The notes below the pieces were generated by a model. That model was not told the origin of the DNA and did no database searches. It was given only the letters and a program-made list of their open reading frames with translations. Both the position numbers and the translations under genes were made by a program. A DNA stretch of 64,000 nt from Flavobacterium sp. I-STPP5a (lineage in GTDB: Bacteria > Bacteroidota > Bacteroidia > Flavobacteriales > Flavobacteriaceae): contig NZ_VHLM01000010.1 in NCBI RefSeq assembly GCF_009764685.1, positions 124,001-188,000 on the forward strand. The letters run 5' to 3'. Positions 35,378-43,748 of the stretch are shown piece after piece (within the stretch, counting starts at the first letter, position 1; every line of letters begins with the position of its first letter).

Positions 35378-36424
35378 ATGAAAATAAAAAATCAAATTCT
35401 GTCTTTTGTAGCCATTTTGGTTGTTGCTCTTACGACTTTCTCATGTTCAACTGATGAGCCTAAAGAGGTTGCTCCTTTAAAATCTATTGTTGAAATAGCA
35501 AAAGCAGATCCAGCAAAGTTTAGTATTTTAGTAGATGCTTTGAAGAAGACCGGTTTAGAAACTACTTTAAGTAGTGCAGGTTCTTATACCGTTTTTGCTC
35601 CAACAAATGCTGCTTTTACTGCAGCTGGTTATACTAGTGCAGGAATTAACGCATTGACTGCACCAGCAGATAACGTTGCAATCGCAACCTTAAGATTGAT
35701 CTTGCAGAATCATGTAATTGGTTTAGGAACTAAATCGAATGATTTAGTAGCAGGTGGTTATTTCAAAACTTTTGGATTTATTAAAACTACGTCAACTGCT
35801 ACATCAGGTGCAAACTTAAACTTGTATGTTAGTAAATCTGGAAATGATATTATATTAAACGGAGGAGCAATTAATGGTGGTGCAAAGATTGTTACTGCTG
35901 ATCTGGCTGTAGGGAATAATGGTGTATTACACAGTATTGACAACATATTAAAATTGCCAACTATAATTGATCAAATTAAGTCTAATCCAAATTTATCTTC
36001 TCTATTGGCTGTAGTTACGTCTGCTCAACAGACTTCTGTGTTAGCTACTCTTAATGCAGCTACAGGTTCTTCGGCTGTAACTGTTTACGCTCCTGACAAC
36101 GCTGCATTTACAGCCGCTACTGCAACTGCAGGTTATTTAGTTGGTAAATCAGATGCGCAGGTTACAAATATCTTAAGATATCATTTGGAGAACGGGAATA
36201 AAACTTCAAGTTCAGCAACTTCATTTACTTCATCTACTGCTACAGCTGATGTTTCTGTGTCAACATTGTTCACTCCAAATAGATTTACAATTTTATTAGG
36301 TACCGTTAAAATTAAAGATGGTGTTGTGGGAACTACCAATGCTAATATTAAAGTTACTAATATTCAAGGAACTAATGGAGTAATTCAAGTGCTAGATAGA
36401 GTATTGCAACCAACTACTTTGTAG
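35378..36424 (+). CDS. Lipoprotein with two fasciclin (FAS1) domains
   Basis: The 348-residue product begins with a lipoprotein signal (lipobox T-F-S-C) and holds two FAS1 domains, about 40-190 and 195-345. Each shows the Y-T-V-F-A-P-T-N-A-A-F / V-T-V-Y-A-P-D-N-A-A-F motif and the later N-G-V-L-H-S-I-D / N-G-V-I-Q-V-L-D motif. FAS1 proteins mediate adhesion or bind extracellular ligands. It follows the Oar-like receptor closely with no terminator between, so the two may be co-expressed and act together at the cell surface; this partnership is inferred only from position. Confidence 0.88.
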   Translation: MKIKNQILSFVAILVVALTTFSCSTDEPKEVAPLKSIVEIAKADPAKFSILVDALKKTGLETTLSSAGSYTVFAPTNAAFTAAGYTSAGINALTAPADNVAIATLRLILQNHVIGLGTKSNDLVAGGYFKTFGFIKTTSTATSGANLNLYVSKSGNDIILNGGAINGGAKIVTADLAVGNNGVLHSIDNILKLPTIIDQIKSNPNLSSLLAVVTSAQQTSVLATLNAATGSSAVTVYAPDNAAFTAATATAGYLVGKSDAQVTNILRYHLENGNKTSSSATSFTSSTATADVSVSTLFTPNRFTILLGTVKIKDGVVGTTNANIKVTNIQGTNGVIQVLDRVLQPTTL

Positions 36425-36445
36425 CTTTTATAAAAAATTGAAGCT

Positions 36446-36477
36446 AACTGGTCAAGATTTATTTTGGCCAGTTTTTT
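36446..36477 (+). terminator. Terminator after the fasciclin gene
   Basis: AACTGG pairs with CCAGTT across a 16-base interior, followed by six T residues. A second hairpin (ACCACT ... AGTGGT, 36497-36525) with a T-run follows within 25 bases. Confidence 0.65.
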
Positions 36478-36544
36478 AATAAATCATTTTTTCAAGACCA
36501 CTTTTACTTTCAGTAATTAGTGGTTTTTTTATGTCTTTTTTTAT

Positions 36545-36552
36545 TATATTTG
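36545..36552 (+). promoter_or_regulatory. -7 box for small membrane protein gene
   Basis: TATATTTG, a TAnnTTTG match, ends 20 bases before the ATG at 36573. It sits directly after a double terminator. Confidence 0.55.
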
Positions 36553-36572
36553 TTAAAACAAAAACAAAATTT

Positions 36573-36995
36573 ATGTACAATTTTATTCAAAAATTTCATT
36601 CTGGTTGGGCTTATCTAGCGCTTTTAATTCTAGTTGTTGCAGTTGTAAACGCTGCAATAGGATTGTTTTCTAAAAAAGAATTTACTGCAAAAGATCGTAA
36701 AATAGCACTGTTTGCTTTGATTGCAATTCACATTCAATTACTAGTTGGAATTATTTTGTATTTTGTTTCCCCATTAGGCTTGGACTCTTTGGGGCAGATG
36801 CAGGATAAGGCACTACGCTTAACTTCTCTAGAGCATCCATTAATCAATATTATTGCCATTGTTCTTATTACAATAGGTTGGTCTAAACATAAAAAATTAG
36901 TTTCAAGCGAGTCTAAATTTAAAACGTTTTCTATTTTTTACGGTATTGGTTTGCTTCTTATTTTAAGTAGAATACCATGGAATTTATGGTTGTAA
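36573..36995 (+). CDS. Small membrane protein, unknown function
   Basis: The 140-residue product has four hydrophobic helices (about 8-28, 45-70, 88-108 and 118-138) with H-S-G-W-A-Y-L at the first and I-H-I-Q-L-L-V-G at the second. Four-helix proteins of this type, with conserved histidines in helices, resemble cytochrome b561-like domains in flavobacteria, but haem ligation is not shown. I start at MYNFIQKFHSG because a -7 box ends just before it; the 14-codon extension would begin before the transcript. It has its own terminator. Confidence 0.7.
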   Translation: MYNFIQKFHSGWAYLALLILVVAVVNAAIGLFSKKEFTAKDRKIALFALIAIHIQLLVGIILYFVSPLGLDSLGQMQDKALRLTSLEHPLINIIAIVLITIGWSKHKKLVSSESKFKTFSIFYGIGLLLILSRIPWNLWL

Positions 36996-37003
36996 AAACC
37001 TGT

Positions 37004-37030
37004 AAAAGCTCTAGAAATAGAGCTTTTTTT
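37004..37030 (+). terminator. Intrinsic terminator
   Basis: A 9 bp stem AAAAGCTCT / AGAGCTTTT with a 6-base loop, followed by T residues. It lies between the small membrane protein gene and the RlpA gene. Confidence 0.85.
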
Positions 37031-37076
37031 ATCTAGGTATGGTTTTTGCAATTTTTGTTCAACTAATACATAATAC

Positions 37077-37604
37077 ATGAAAAAATCAATTACTTTAATC
37101 ATTTTTATTACTATGATTGGTATTGCTGTCAGTCAAACAGCCACGCCAAGTAAGCAAAGTATGTTAAATACTAAAGGGGTTTCTCTTAAAGTGTCTAGTA
37201 ATAAGGGTCCTGTAGAAAAAGATTCCATAAAAAAAGATAGAACCATTACCAATATTCAGGAGAAAAAAGCCGATTCAATGATGGCTACCTTAGGTACGTT
37301 CAAGTTGTATAAAAAAGAATCACATGCCTCTTATTATGCTGATAAGTTTAATGGAAAGAAAACTTCTAGCGGTAGAAGATTTGATAACTCTAAGCTAACA
37401 GCAGCTCATAAAAAGTTACCTTTTGGTACTAAAGTTAGAGTGACTAATGAAAAAAATGGTAAGTCAGTAATTGTAGAAGTTATAGACCGGGGTCCCTTTG
37501 TTAGATCAAGAGAAATTGATTTAACCAAACGAGCTTTTATGGAAATTGCCTCTAATAAAGGTAGTGGTGGAATGCTTGTTACACTTGAAGTGTTAAACAA
37601 TTAA
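37077..37604 (+). CDS. RlpA-like septal-ring protein (double-psi beta barrel)
   Basis: The 175-residue exported protein has a signal peptide, a lysine-rich linker and a C-terminal double-psi beta-barrel (about 78-172). Motifs are A-S-Y-Y-A-D-K-F-N-G-K-K-T-S-S-G, L-P-F-G-T-K-V-R-V-T-N and V-I-D-R-G-P-F-V-x-x-R-E-I-D-L-T. RlpA enzymes are lytic transglycosylases acting on denuded glycan at the division site; the conserved D in I-D-R-G-P is the likely catalytic or structural residue. There is no SPOR domain, as in many Bacteroidota. Convergent with the CYTH gene, one base apart. Confidence 0.85.
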   Translation: MKKSITLIIFITMIGIAVSQTATPSKQSMLNTKGVSLKVSSNKGPVEKDSIKKDRTITNIQEKKADSMMATLGTFKLYKKESHASYYADKFNGKKTSSGRRFDNSKLTAAHKKLPFGTKVRVTNEKNGKSVIVEVIDRGPFVRSREIDLTKRAFMEIASNKGSGGMLVTLEVLNN

Positions 37605-37605
37605 A

Positions 37606-38073
37606 TTACCATTCCTTAAAAGGTAAGATACTTAAGTTAGAGTTATAGTAGCGTTGTTCTCCTGTGACTTCATCTCCAAGCCAATTGGGTTTGTCAAATT
37701 TTTCGTTCTCAGAACTCAATTCGATTTCTGCAATGATAAGCCCTTCATTATCTCCATAAAATTCATCTACTTCATACGTATGATTTGCAAACGGGATTTC
37801 ATATCGTGTTTTTGTGATGGCTCCTTTTTCGCATAATTTAAATAGTTCTTTGGCTTCTGGGAGTGGTATTTCTTTTTCCCATTCATATCTTGATGTCCCA
37901 GATTCGTTAGAAATTCCTTTTATGGTAAGGTATCCTTTATCGTTTCTAATTCTTACTCGTACCGTACGTTCAGGATTTGAACTTAAATATCCTTGAGATA
38001 CAATGCTTTTTGTGTGAATTTCTTCTTTAAAGGATTGATTTTTTACAATAAATTTTCTTTCAATTTCAATCAT
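37606..38073 (-). CDS. CYTH-domain protein
   Basis: The 155-residue product starts M-I-E-I-E-R-K-F, the ExExK signature (E3, E5, K7) of CYTH/triphosphate tunnel enzymes. Further strands V-R-V-R-I-R, Y-L-T-I-K-G, R-x-E-W-E-K-E-I and I-I-A-E-I-E-L give the alternating basic and acidic residues lining the tunnel. Members hydrolyse triphosphate or act on other phosphorylated substrates; the exact activity here is not known. The gene ends one base from the rlpA stop, so the two converge with no room for a separate terminator. Confidence 0.88.
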   Translation of the reverse strand: MIEIERKFIVKNQSFKEEIHTKSIVSQGYLSSNPERTVRVRIRNDKGYLTIKGISNESGTSRYEWEKEIPLPEAKELFKLCEKGAITKTRYEIPFANHTYEVDEFYGDNEGLIIAEIELSSENEKFDKPNWLGDEVTGEQRYYNSNLSILPFKEW

Positions 38074-38251
38074 AGCATTTTTGTTATTAGCAATTCAAAT
38101 GTATCGTTTTTTAGTTGAACTTGTTATGTTCGATATAGAATTGTACTTTTTTTTACTGTCAAAGTAGTTTATCGCATTGGGTATTGATTTTTGTTATCAA
38201 AGAAATCGTCATTCTATTTTATGAATTGTAAATTTACATAAATTCCAAGTC

Positions 38252-40354
38252 ATGAAATTTTTTTCAAAACCTAAAGGTAAGCCAACGTTCGAAACCACTT
38301 TCAGAAATTTTTTTGAGAAGGACTCTAGCGGTTTTATTCCTAATCTGTCTTATGAACTCCTGGTACAGTTGGTAAGTATCCTAAGGCCTTCAAAAAAAGA
38401 CGTAAACAAAACAGTTGACTTGCAGGAATTTATTTCTTTTTTAGAACAAAATCCATCTCTTGGTGAACAATTTACCTTGTATTTGAAATTAGTTTTAAAG
38501 GATTTAAAGTTCAATTCGGTACTTTCGGACGCAGCTATATTGCAAGATGTAGATTTTATTTTCGAATTAAAGAAACGAATTATAGCTAAGTTTCTTCCTT
38601 TTCAACCAGAAAAAGATAGTTTAGAGTTTGTCTTGAACCAAATATTTTATTTGCCAACAGATGGAGATTGGATTAGTACTATTCCAATCATTCAGTTAGA
38701 GCATTTATTTAATTTATTAGATTTAGAAACTATTTATGATCCAGGACCCGCTAATTTTGCCTTGTCTGAGGTTATGATGTCCATGCATGTTATAACGCAA
38801 CGTGTTAGTGGACGTGCCATGGAAAGGGAAGTGATCAAAATGGTTCCTGAATATGAACAATTACAAAGTCCTTTTTCTGCTTTTGAAAAAGAATTATTTT
38901 TGATTGAGGATCGAATATTAGAATTAAAGGAACGTTTTTTAACCCCTGATGATTTGTTTTATCAACAACTTTTAGTCCTGCATAAACAATGTTTTGATTT
39001 TGTAAATAAGGCGTTTCATAATAGTAGTAAGTTTGGGATATCGTTGCGGGTGAACCAAAATTTATTAAAAATAAAACAACAGTTAGAACGTTTGGAATTT
39101 CTTATTTCCTTGACAGTTGTTTCGGATGTAAATGGAACTACAACAAACACAATACGACTTGGTATACAATTAATTCAGTTTAATTGTTATAAGAGTAATA
39201 TTCGAAAATTTATTGCCGAGAGTACACAACTTTTATCTTATGAAATCACTCAGCATACGGCTAAAACAGGTGAGCACTACATAACCGAAACCCGAAAAGA
39301 ATATTTTAAGATGTTGCGGACTGCAATAGGAGGTGGTCTTGTAGTAGGAATATTGTGTTTGATTAAGATTGCTCTTTCAAAAGTAGAAACTAGTCTTTTT
39401 GGTCATGCTTTTTTGTATAGTATGAATTATGCATTTGGATTTTTCTTAATTTATGTTTTGGGATTTACATTAGCCACAAAGCAGCCTGCAATGACAGCAT
39501 CAGCATTAATAAAGGCTTTAGAGGATGGTGCTTTCAAAAAAGGGAGAGAAATAGAAAAATATACGGCTTTTTCCATTTTATTTGCACGTGTTTTTCGTTC
39601 TCAATTTATAGCGTTTGTTGGAAACGTTCTTATGGCATTTCCGGTTTCGTTATTTGGTATATGGATCATAGATTATTATTTTAATTATAATATTGCTGGA
39701 TCAAAATGGGAAAACTTAGTTCAAGATTTAAGTCCAATACATTCTTTAGCGATCCTGCATGCCGCTATAGCGGGTGTTTTCTTATTTTTATCGGGTATTA
39801 TTTCAGGTAGTGTTGCAAATAGGGACAAGCACAATCAGGTATATTATAGAATTGCTGAGAATCCTTTTTTAAAACGAAATTTGGGCATCCAGAAGACTTT
39901 GGCATTATCAAAATTATATGAAAAACGCTGGGCTGGTATTATTTCAAATTTTTGGTTTGGTATTTTCATGGGTAGCACAGCTTCATTTGGGTTGTTTGTA
40001 GGGTTGAATTTAGACATTAGACACATTACCTTTGCTAGTGGTAATCTTGCTTTAGCGTTATATGGGTCTAATTATCAAGTAAGTCAAACTATGGTATTTT
40101 GGGGTATTTTTGGTATCGGAATTATAGGTTTAATCAATTTCCTTGTTAGTTTTAGTCTTTCCCTAGGTCTTGCTTTTCGTTCTAGAGGAATGTCTTGGTT
40201 AGAGTTGAGGCCTATAGCGATCTCTATTTGGAGACATTTTAGATCGAAACCTTTAAGTTTCTTTTTCCCAACGGAGAGTAAAAATAAAACCGCCGTTATT
40301 GAAAACTATTTACAAATAGATAATGCTAAGGATGATAGTCATAAAAAAGTTTAA
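38252..40354 (+). CDS. Gcr-type multi-pass membrane protein (PF10136, 'site-specific recombinase')
   Basis: The 700-residue product has a long soluble N-terminal helical half (about 1-350) and a C-terminal half with six or more membrane helices (from about 353, G-G-G-L-V-V-G-I-L-C-L-I). This matches the family catalogued as 'site-specific recombinase, Gcr family', named after a gonococcal protein. I see neither the serine- nor the tyrosine-recombinase catalytic motifs, and the membrane helices make a DNA recombinase unlikely. It is better described as a membrane protein of unknown role. It is followed 25 bases later by dinB in the same direction. Confidence 0.7.
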   Translation: MKFFSKPKGKPTFETTFRNFFEKDSSGFIPNLSYELLVQLVSILRPSKKDVNKTVDLQEFISFLEQNPSLGEQFTLYLKLVLKDLKFNSVLSDAAILQDVDFIFELKKRIIAKFLPFQPEKDSLEFVLNQIFYLPTDGDWISTIPIIQLEHLFNLLDLETIYDPGPANFALSEVMMSMHVITQRVSGRAMEREVIKMVPEYEQLQSPFSAFEKELFLIEDRILELKERFLTPDDLFYQQLLVLHKQCFDFVNKAFHNSSKFGISLRVNQNLLKIKQQLERLEFLISLTVVSDVNGTTTNTIRLGIQLIQFNCYKSNIRKFIAESTQLLSYEITQHTAKTGEHYITETRKEYFKMLRTAIGGGLVVGILCLIKIALSKVETSLFGHAFLYSMNYAFGFFLIYVLGFTLATKQPAMTASALIKALEDGAFKKGREIEKYTAFSILFARVFRSQFIAFVGNVLMAFPVSLFGIWIIDYYFNYNIAGSKWENLVQDLSPIHSLAILHAAIAGVFLFLSGIISGSVANRDKHNQVYYRIAENPFLKRNLGIQKTLALSKLYEKRWAGIISNFWFGIFMGSTASFGLFVGLNLDIRHITFASGNLALALYGSNYQVSQTMVFWGIFGIGIIGLINFLVSFSLSLGLAFRSRGMSWLELRPIAISIWRHFRSKPLSFFFPTESKNKTAVIENYLQIDNAKDDSHKKV

Positions 40355-40378
40355 GTAATTGTATAACGTGCAACTTAG

Positions 40379-41461
40379 ATGCAAGAAGAAGTGTCAAATA
40401 GAAAAATTATCCATGTAGACATGGATGCTTTTTATGCATCGGTAGAACAAATGGATAATCCTGCCTTAAGAGGAAAACCTATTGCAGTTGGTGGTTCGGA
40501 GGTGCGTGGCGTAGTATCTGCAGCAAGCTATGAAGCTAGGAAGTTTGGCGTTAAAAGTGCTATGAGTGGTATTGTAGCTAAGAAAAACTGTCCTGATCTT
40601 ATATTTGTTAAACCACGTTTTGATCGGTACAAAGAGATTTCAAAACAAATCCAAAAAATCTTTTACGATTATACAGATCTTGTTGAGCCATTATCTCTAG
40701 ATGAAGCCTACCTTGATGTAACCCAAAACAAAAAGGGAAATCCGAGTGCAACCTTATTAGCTCAAGAAATTAGAGCTCGAATTTATAATGAAGTAGGACT
40801 TACCGCTTCGGCAGGGATATCAATTAATAAATTTGTTGCAAAAGTTGCTAGTGATTATAACAAACCAAATGGCCAAAAAACAGTTAAACCTGATGAAGTC
40901 ATTTCATTTCTTGAGGCTTTGCCTATTAGAAAATTTTATGGAGTTGGTAAGGTTACTACTGAGAAGATGTATCAACTTGGTATCTTTACCGGACTTGAGC
41001 TAAGAGACAAATCAGTAGCCTTTTTAGAAAAACATTTTGGTAAAATGGGCAGCTATTATCATGATGTGGTTAGAGGAATACATAATAGCCCTGTAAAAAG
41101 TTCCCGAATAGCAAAGTCCGTGGCAGCAGAGCATACCTTTGATATCAATCTATCATCAGAAATTTTTATGATAGAAAAATTAGAAATGATTGCATCCTCA
41201 TTAGAAAAAAGATTAAAAAGACACAACGTTTCTGGTAAAACGGTGACTTTAAAAATTAAGTACAGTGATTTTACACAACAAACAAGAAGCAAGACGTTAC
41301 CTTATTTTATTGCGGATAAATCTCTTATTTTAGAAATTGTTAAAGAATTATTGTATCAAGAACGGCTTAAAAATTCGGTAAGGCTATTAGGGATTTCAAT
41401 GAATAACTTAAACACCGATGAAAAAAAATTTGTAGTAGTTCAATTAAAATTTGAATTCTAA
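40379..41461 (+). CDS. dinB: DNA polymerase IV
   Basis: The 360-residue Y-family polymerase has intact catalytic motifs: H-V-D-M-D-A-F-Y-A-S-V-E (D14, D16) and S-L-D-E-A-Y-L-D-V-T. The palm, thumb (G-V-G-K-V-T-T-E-K) and little-finger regions are complete. It allows bypass of lesions. The C-terminus lacks an obvious beta-clamp motif beyond the little finger, but short tails vary. It follows the Gcr-type gene closely. Confidence 0.92.
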   Translation: MQEEVSNRKIIHVDMDAFYASVEQMDNPALRGKPIAVGGSEVRGVVSAASYEARKFGVKSAMSGIVAKKNCPDLIFVKPRFDRYKEISKQIQKIFYDYTDLVEPLSLDEAYLDVTQNKKGNPSATLLAQEIRARIYNEVGLTASAGISINKFVAKVASDYNKPNGQKTVKPDEVISFLEALPIRKFYGVGKVTTEKMYQLGIFTGLELRDKSVAFLEKHFGKMGSYYHDVVRGIHNSPVKSSRIAKSVAAEHTFDINLSSEIFMIEKLEMIASSLEKRLKRHNVSGKTVTLKIKYSDFTQQTRSKTLPYFIADKSLILEIVKELLYQERLKNSVRLLGISMNNLNTDEKKFVVVQLKFEF

Positions 41462-41527
41462 ACACTCATTTGTAGTTGAACAATGGTTAAAGTTGGTAAA
41501 ATAATATTTTTTCATTATAAATAAATA

Positions 41528-41535
41528 TACTTTTG
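41528..41535 (+). promoter_or_regulatory. -7 box for PAS protein gene
   Basis: TACTTTTG, a TAnnTTTG match, ends 18 bases before the ATG at 41554. It also argues against the TTG start at 41533, which lies inside the box. Confidence 0.55.
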
Positions 41536-41553
41536 ACCAATAATGTAAACACC

Positions 41554-42069
41554 ATGAGTAATTTATCACAATACGACGCTGCAAATGCAAGATTTTATAG
41601 TTGCATGCGCATAAAGACCTTGCCTCTTTATTCCTTTGATTTTCACCATGAATACACTAAGGTTTTACAAAATACTTTTATAGATACAGCTAGAATAAAA
41701 GATTTAGCGACACGTAATAAATGGAAAAATACCGATTGGGATTTGCAATCTATTTTGAGAGATGATGTTGTTATTGTTACCGATGCGAATCTCAAAATTG
41801 TTTTTGCTTCACACAATCTTGTGAAAATGAACGGATATGTTGAGGAGGAAGTCCTTGGTCAAAGCCCAAAAATGTTTCAAGGTAAAGTTACTAATAAAAT
41901 TACATCAAGCGAGATTAAAAAAGCTATAGATGCTCAAGAACCTTTTGAGAATGTAGTAATGAATTATAAGAAAAATGGAGAAGTCTACGCCTGTTTGATA
42001 AAAGGATTTCCTGTATTTAATAACAAAGGAGAGTTAAGCCATTACATAGCCTTTGAAAGAGCAGCATAG
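41554..42069 (+). CDS. Stand-alone PAS-domain protein
   Basis: The 171-residue product has an unrecognised N-terminal segment (1-75) and one PAS domain (about 75-170): D-D-V-V-I-V-T-D-A-N-L-K-I-V-F-A-S, then M-N-G-Y-V-E-E-E-V-L-G-Q-S-P-K-M-F-Q-G and a final P-V-F-N-N-K-G-E-L-S-H-Y-I-A-F. The position where LOV domains hold the flavin cysteine has S-P-K instead, so a blue-light sensor of the LOV type is unlikely. There is no output domain; a partner protein must carry the signal. It stands alone with its own promoter. Confidence 0.8.
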   Translation: MSNLSQYDAANARFYSCMRIKTLPLYSFDFHHEYTKVLQNTFIDTARIKDLATRNKWKNTDWDLQSILRDDVVIVTDANLKIVFASHNLVKMNGYVEEEVLGQSPKMFQGKVTNKITSSEIKKAIDAQEPFENVVMNYKKNGEVYACLIKGFPVFNNKGELSHYIAFERAA

Positions 42070-42412
42070 AAAATAATATTCGAAAAAATTGACTTATTTT
42101 TTTCTTTCTATTATTAAAAAGCTGTAAAGCACTTCGTTTATTTTGTATAATTGTTTCTGATTCTTTTATTCAGGGCGATAATAATTACTGCATTCCAACA
42201 TTAATGGTTATTTTTACAAATTAACAAGTGGTTTTTCCAGTACTTAAATTTGCTATACCAATATTCACGCATTAATTAGAGAATTTTAATTTATAAGGTG
42301 TTGTCTGTAACTGTTGCGAGTACACTGTTGTACAAAAAAACTGTGGCGTAGTATCCACTTTACTATTGGGTTGCGTGAGGAACAGTCTTACAATCAAAGA
42401 TAAGATTTAAAA
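42070..42412. other. Intergenic stretch without gene
   Basis: The 343 bases between the convergent PAS and dusB genes are AT-rich. I see no ORF, RNA structure with a T-run, or full repeat copy. A short GCGTGAGGAACAG (42373-42385) resembles one end of the modular repeat but the rest is missing. Confidence 0.6.
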
Positions 42413-43411
42413 CTAAACCAGCTCATAACCGGCGTAAGCGTCCTGAATTTCATCTAAAGCAGCAAATAACTCTTCGGGGCGATCTAGCGTTACTAATTTT
42501 TGTTTGTGGGTTTTAAAAGAATGGATTCCTTTGAAATAATTCGTGTAGTGCGGGCGGGTTTCCACAATTCCCAATCGTTCTCCTTTCCAGTCCATGGCCC
42601 AAGTAAGGTGATTGCGCACGGCCTCAACTCTATCAATAACGGTAGGTTTTGATAAGTGTTCTCCTGTTTTGAAGTAATGTTTGATTTCGTCAAAAATCCA
42701 AGGATAACCAATAGCGGCACGACCAATCATGATTCCGTCAATCCCGTATTCATTTTTATATTGTAATGCTTTTTCTGGAGAATCAATATCGCCATTCCCG
42801 AAAATTGGCATTGTAATTCTTGGATTGTTTTTAACGCGGGCAATGTGTGACCAATCGGAGTGACCTTTGTACATTTGGGCACGTGTTCTAGCGTGTATGC
42901 TCAATGCAGCAACACCAATGTCTTGCAAACGTTCTGCCACCTCATCGATATTAATAGAGTTATCATCCCAACCCAAACGCGTTTTTACGGTTACTGGTAA
43001 ATGTGTGCTATCAATAACGGCTTTGGTCAACCGAATCATTAAATCGACATCTTTTAAAACACCAGCACCGGCGCCTTTGCACACTACTTTTTTTACGGGG
43101 CATCCAAAATTAATATCAATTATATCCGGATTTACGGTAGAAACAATTTTAGAAGACAAGGCCATTGCCTCTTCATCTCCACCAAAAATTTGGATTCCAA
43201 CAGGTCGTTCGTAATCAAAAATATCCAATTTCATTCGGCTTTTGATGGCGTCACGAATTAAACCTTCGGAAGAAATAAATTCGGAATACATCATATCAGC
43301 ACCATGCATTTTGCACAATCTACGAAACGGCGGATCGCTGACATCTTCCATTGGAGCAAGAAGTAAGGGGAAATCCGGTAATATTATGTTGCCAATCTTG
43401 ATCATCTTCAT
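42413..43411 (-). CDS. dusB: tRNA-dihydrouridine synthase
   Basis: The 332-residue FMN enzyme reduces uridines in tRNA. Motifs: A-P-M-E-D-V-S-D-P-P-F-R near 19-30, I-N-F-G-C-P-V-K-K-V-V-C-K-G-A-G-A-G with the catalytic cysteine C111, K-T-R-L-G-W and G-N-G-D-I near 205-215, and G-R-A-A-I-G-Y-P-W-I. The sequence type matches DusB. Two ATGs stand at the start (MKM-I); the second gives MIKIGNI. The region 43412-43628 upstream contains nothing I can name. Confidence 0.93.
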   Translation of the reverse strand: MKMIKIGNIILPDFPLLLAPMEDVSDPPFRRLCKMHGADMMYSEFISSEGLIRDAIKSRMKLDIFDYERPVGIQIFGGDEEAMALSSKIVSTVNPDIIDINFGCPVKKVVCKGAGAGVLKDVDLMIRLTKAVIDSTHLPVTVKTRLGWDDNSINIDEVAERLQDIGVAALSIHARTRAQMYKGHSDWSHIARVKNNPRITMPIFGNGDIDSPEKALQYKNEYGIDGIMIGRAAIGYPWIFDEIKHYFKTGEHLSKPTVIDRVEAVRNHLTWAMDWKGERLGIVETRPHYTNYFKGIHSFKTHKQKLVTLDRPEELFAALDEIQDAYAGYELV

Positions 43412-43631
43412 TTATTTTAGTGCAAAATTACGTTTTTTAGATGAAAGGATAAAAGAAGAAAGAAGAAAGACTTAGTATTAAAGCGATTAGTTTACGTATT
43501 CTGGTATTTGAAACTGTTGAATTTAGCTTATATTTGCAGATTAATTGTCGTAGATTAGTAATAGCGTGACATTTGAGATTAAGCGGAAGACAGCAAGTAG
43601 TTGTCAAGTATTTTAAAATAAACTGGTATTT

Positions 43632-43725
43632 GCGTGAGGGATAGTAGTGTAAAGCCCACAGTCTCGTTTTTTTTGACGAGACGAGGACTTGAAACGGATA
43701 GCCCGACCCTTGTGGTCACGCCCAA
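43632..43725. repeat. Modular intergenic repeat, copy D (GCGTGA/ACGCCCAA ends)
   Basis: The ends GCGTGAGGGATAG and GGTCACGCCCAA match copy B read in reverse. The inner block GGATAGCCCGACCC corresponds to GTACAGCCTGACCC in reversed copy B. A central stem GTCTCGT / ACGAGAC (43661-43682) encloses a T-run. The right end touches the -7 box of lepA. Confidence 0.75.
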
Positions 43726-43727
43726 AA

Positions 43728-43735
43728 TAAATTTG
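43728..43735 (+). promoter_or_regulatory. -7 box for lepA
   Basis: TAAATTTG matches TAnnTTTG and ends 13 bases before the lepA ATG. The usual -33 position falls inside repeat copy D. Confidence 0.55.
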
Positions 43736-43748
43736 ATATAAACGGAAA

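Noticed and set aside
38252-40354. Mobile element or integrase marked by the 'site-specific recombinase' family name
   Set aside because: No recombinase motif, no flanking repeats, and many membrane helices.
42373-42385. Fifth copy of the modular repeat
   Set aside because: Only the 13-base end motif is present; the inner blocks and opposite end are missing.
42867-43214. 115-codon plus-strand ORF opposite dusB
   Set aside because: Antisense to the dusB catalytic region, whose motifs are intact on the other strand.
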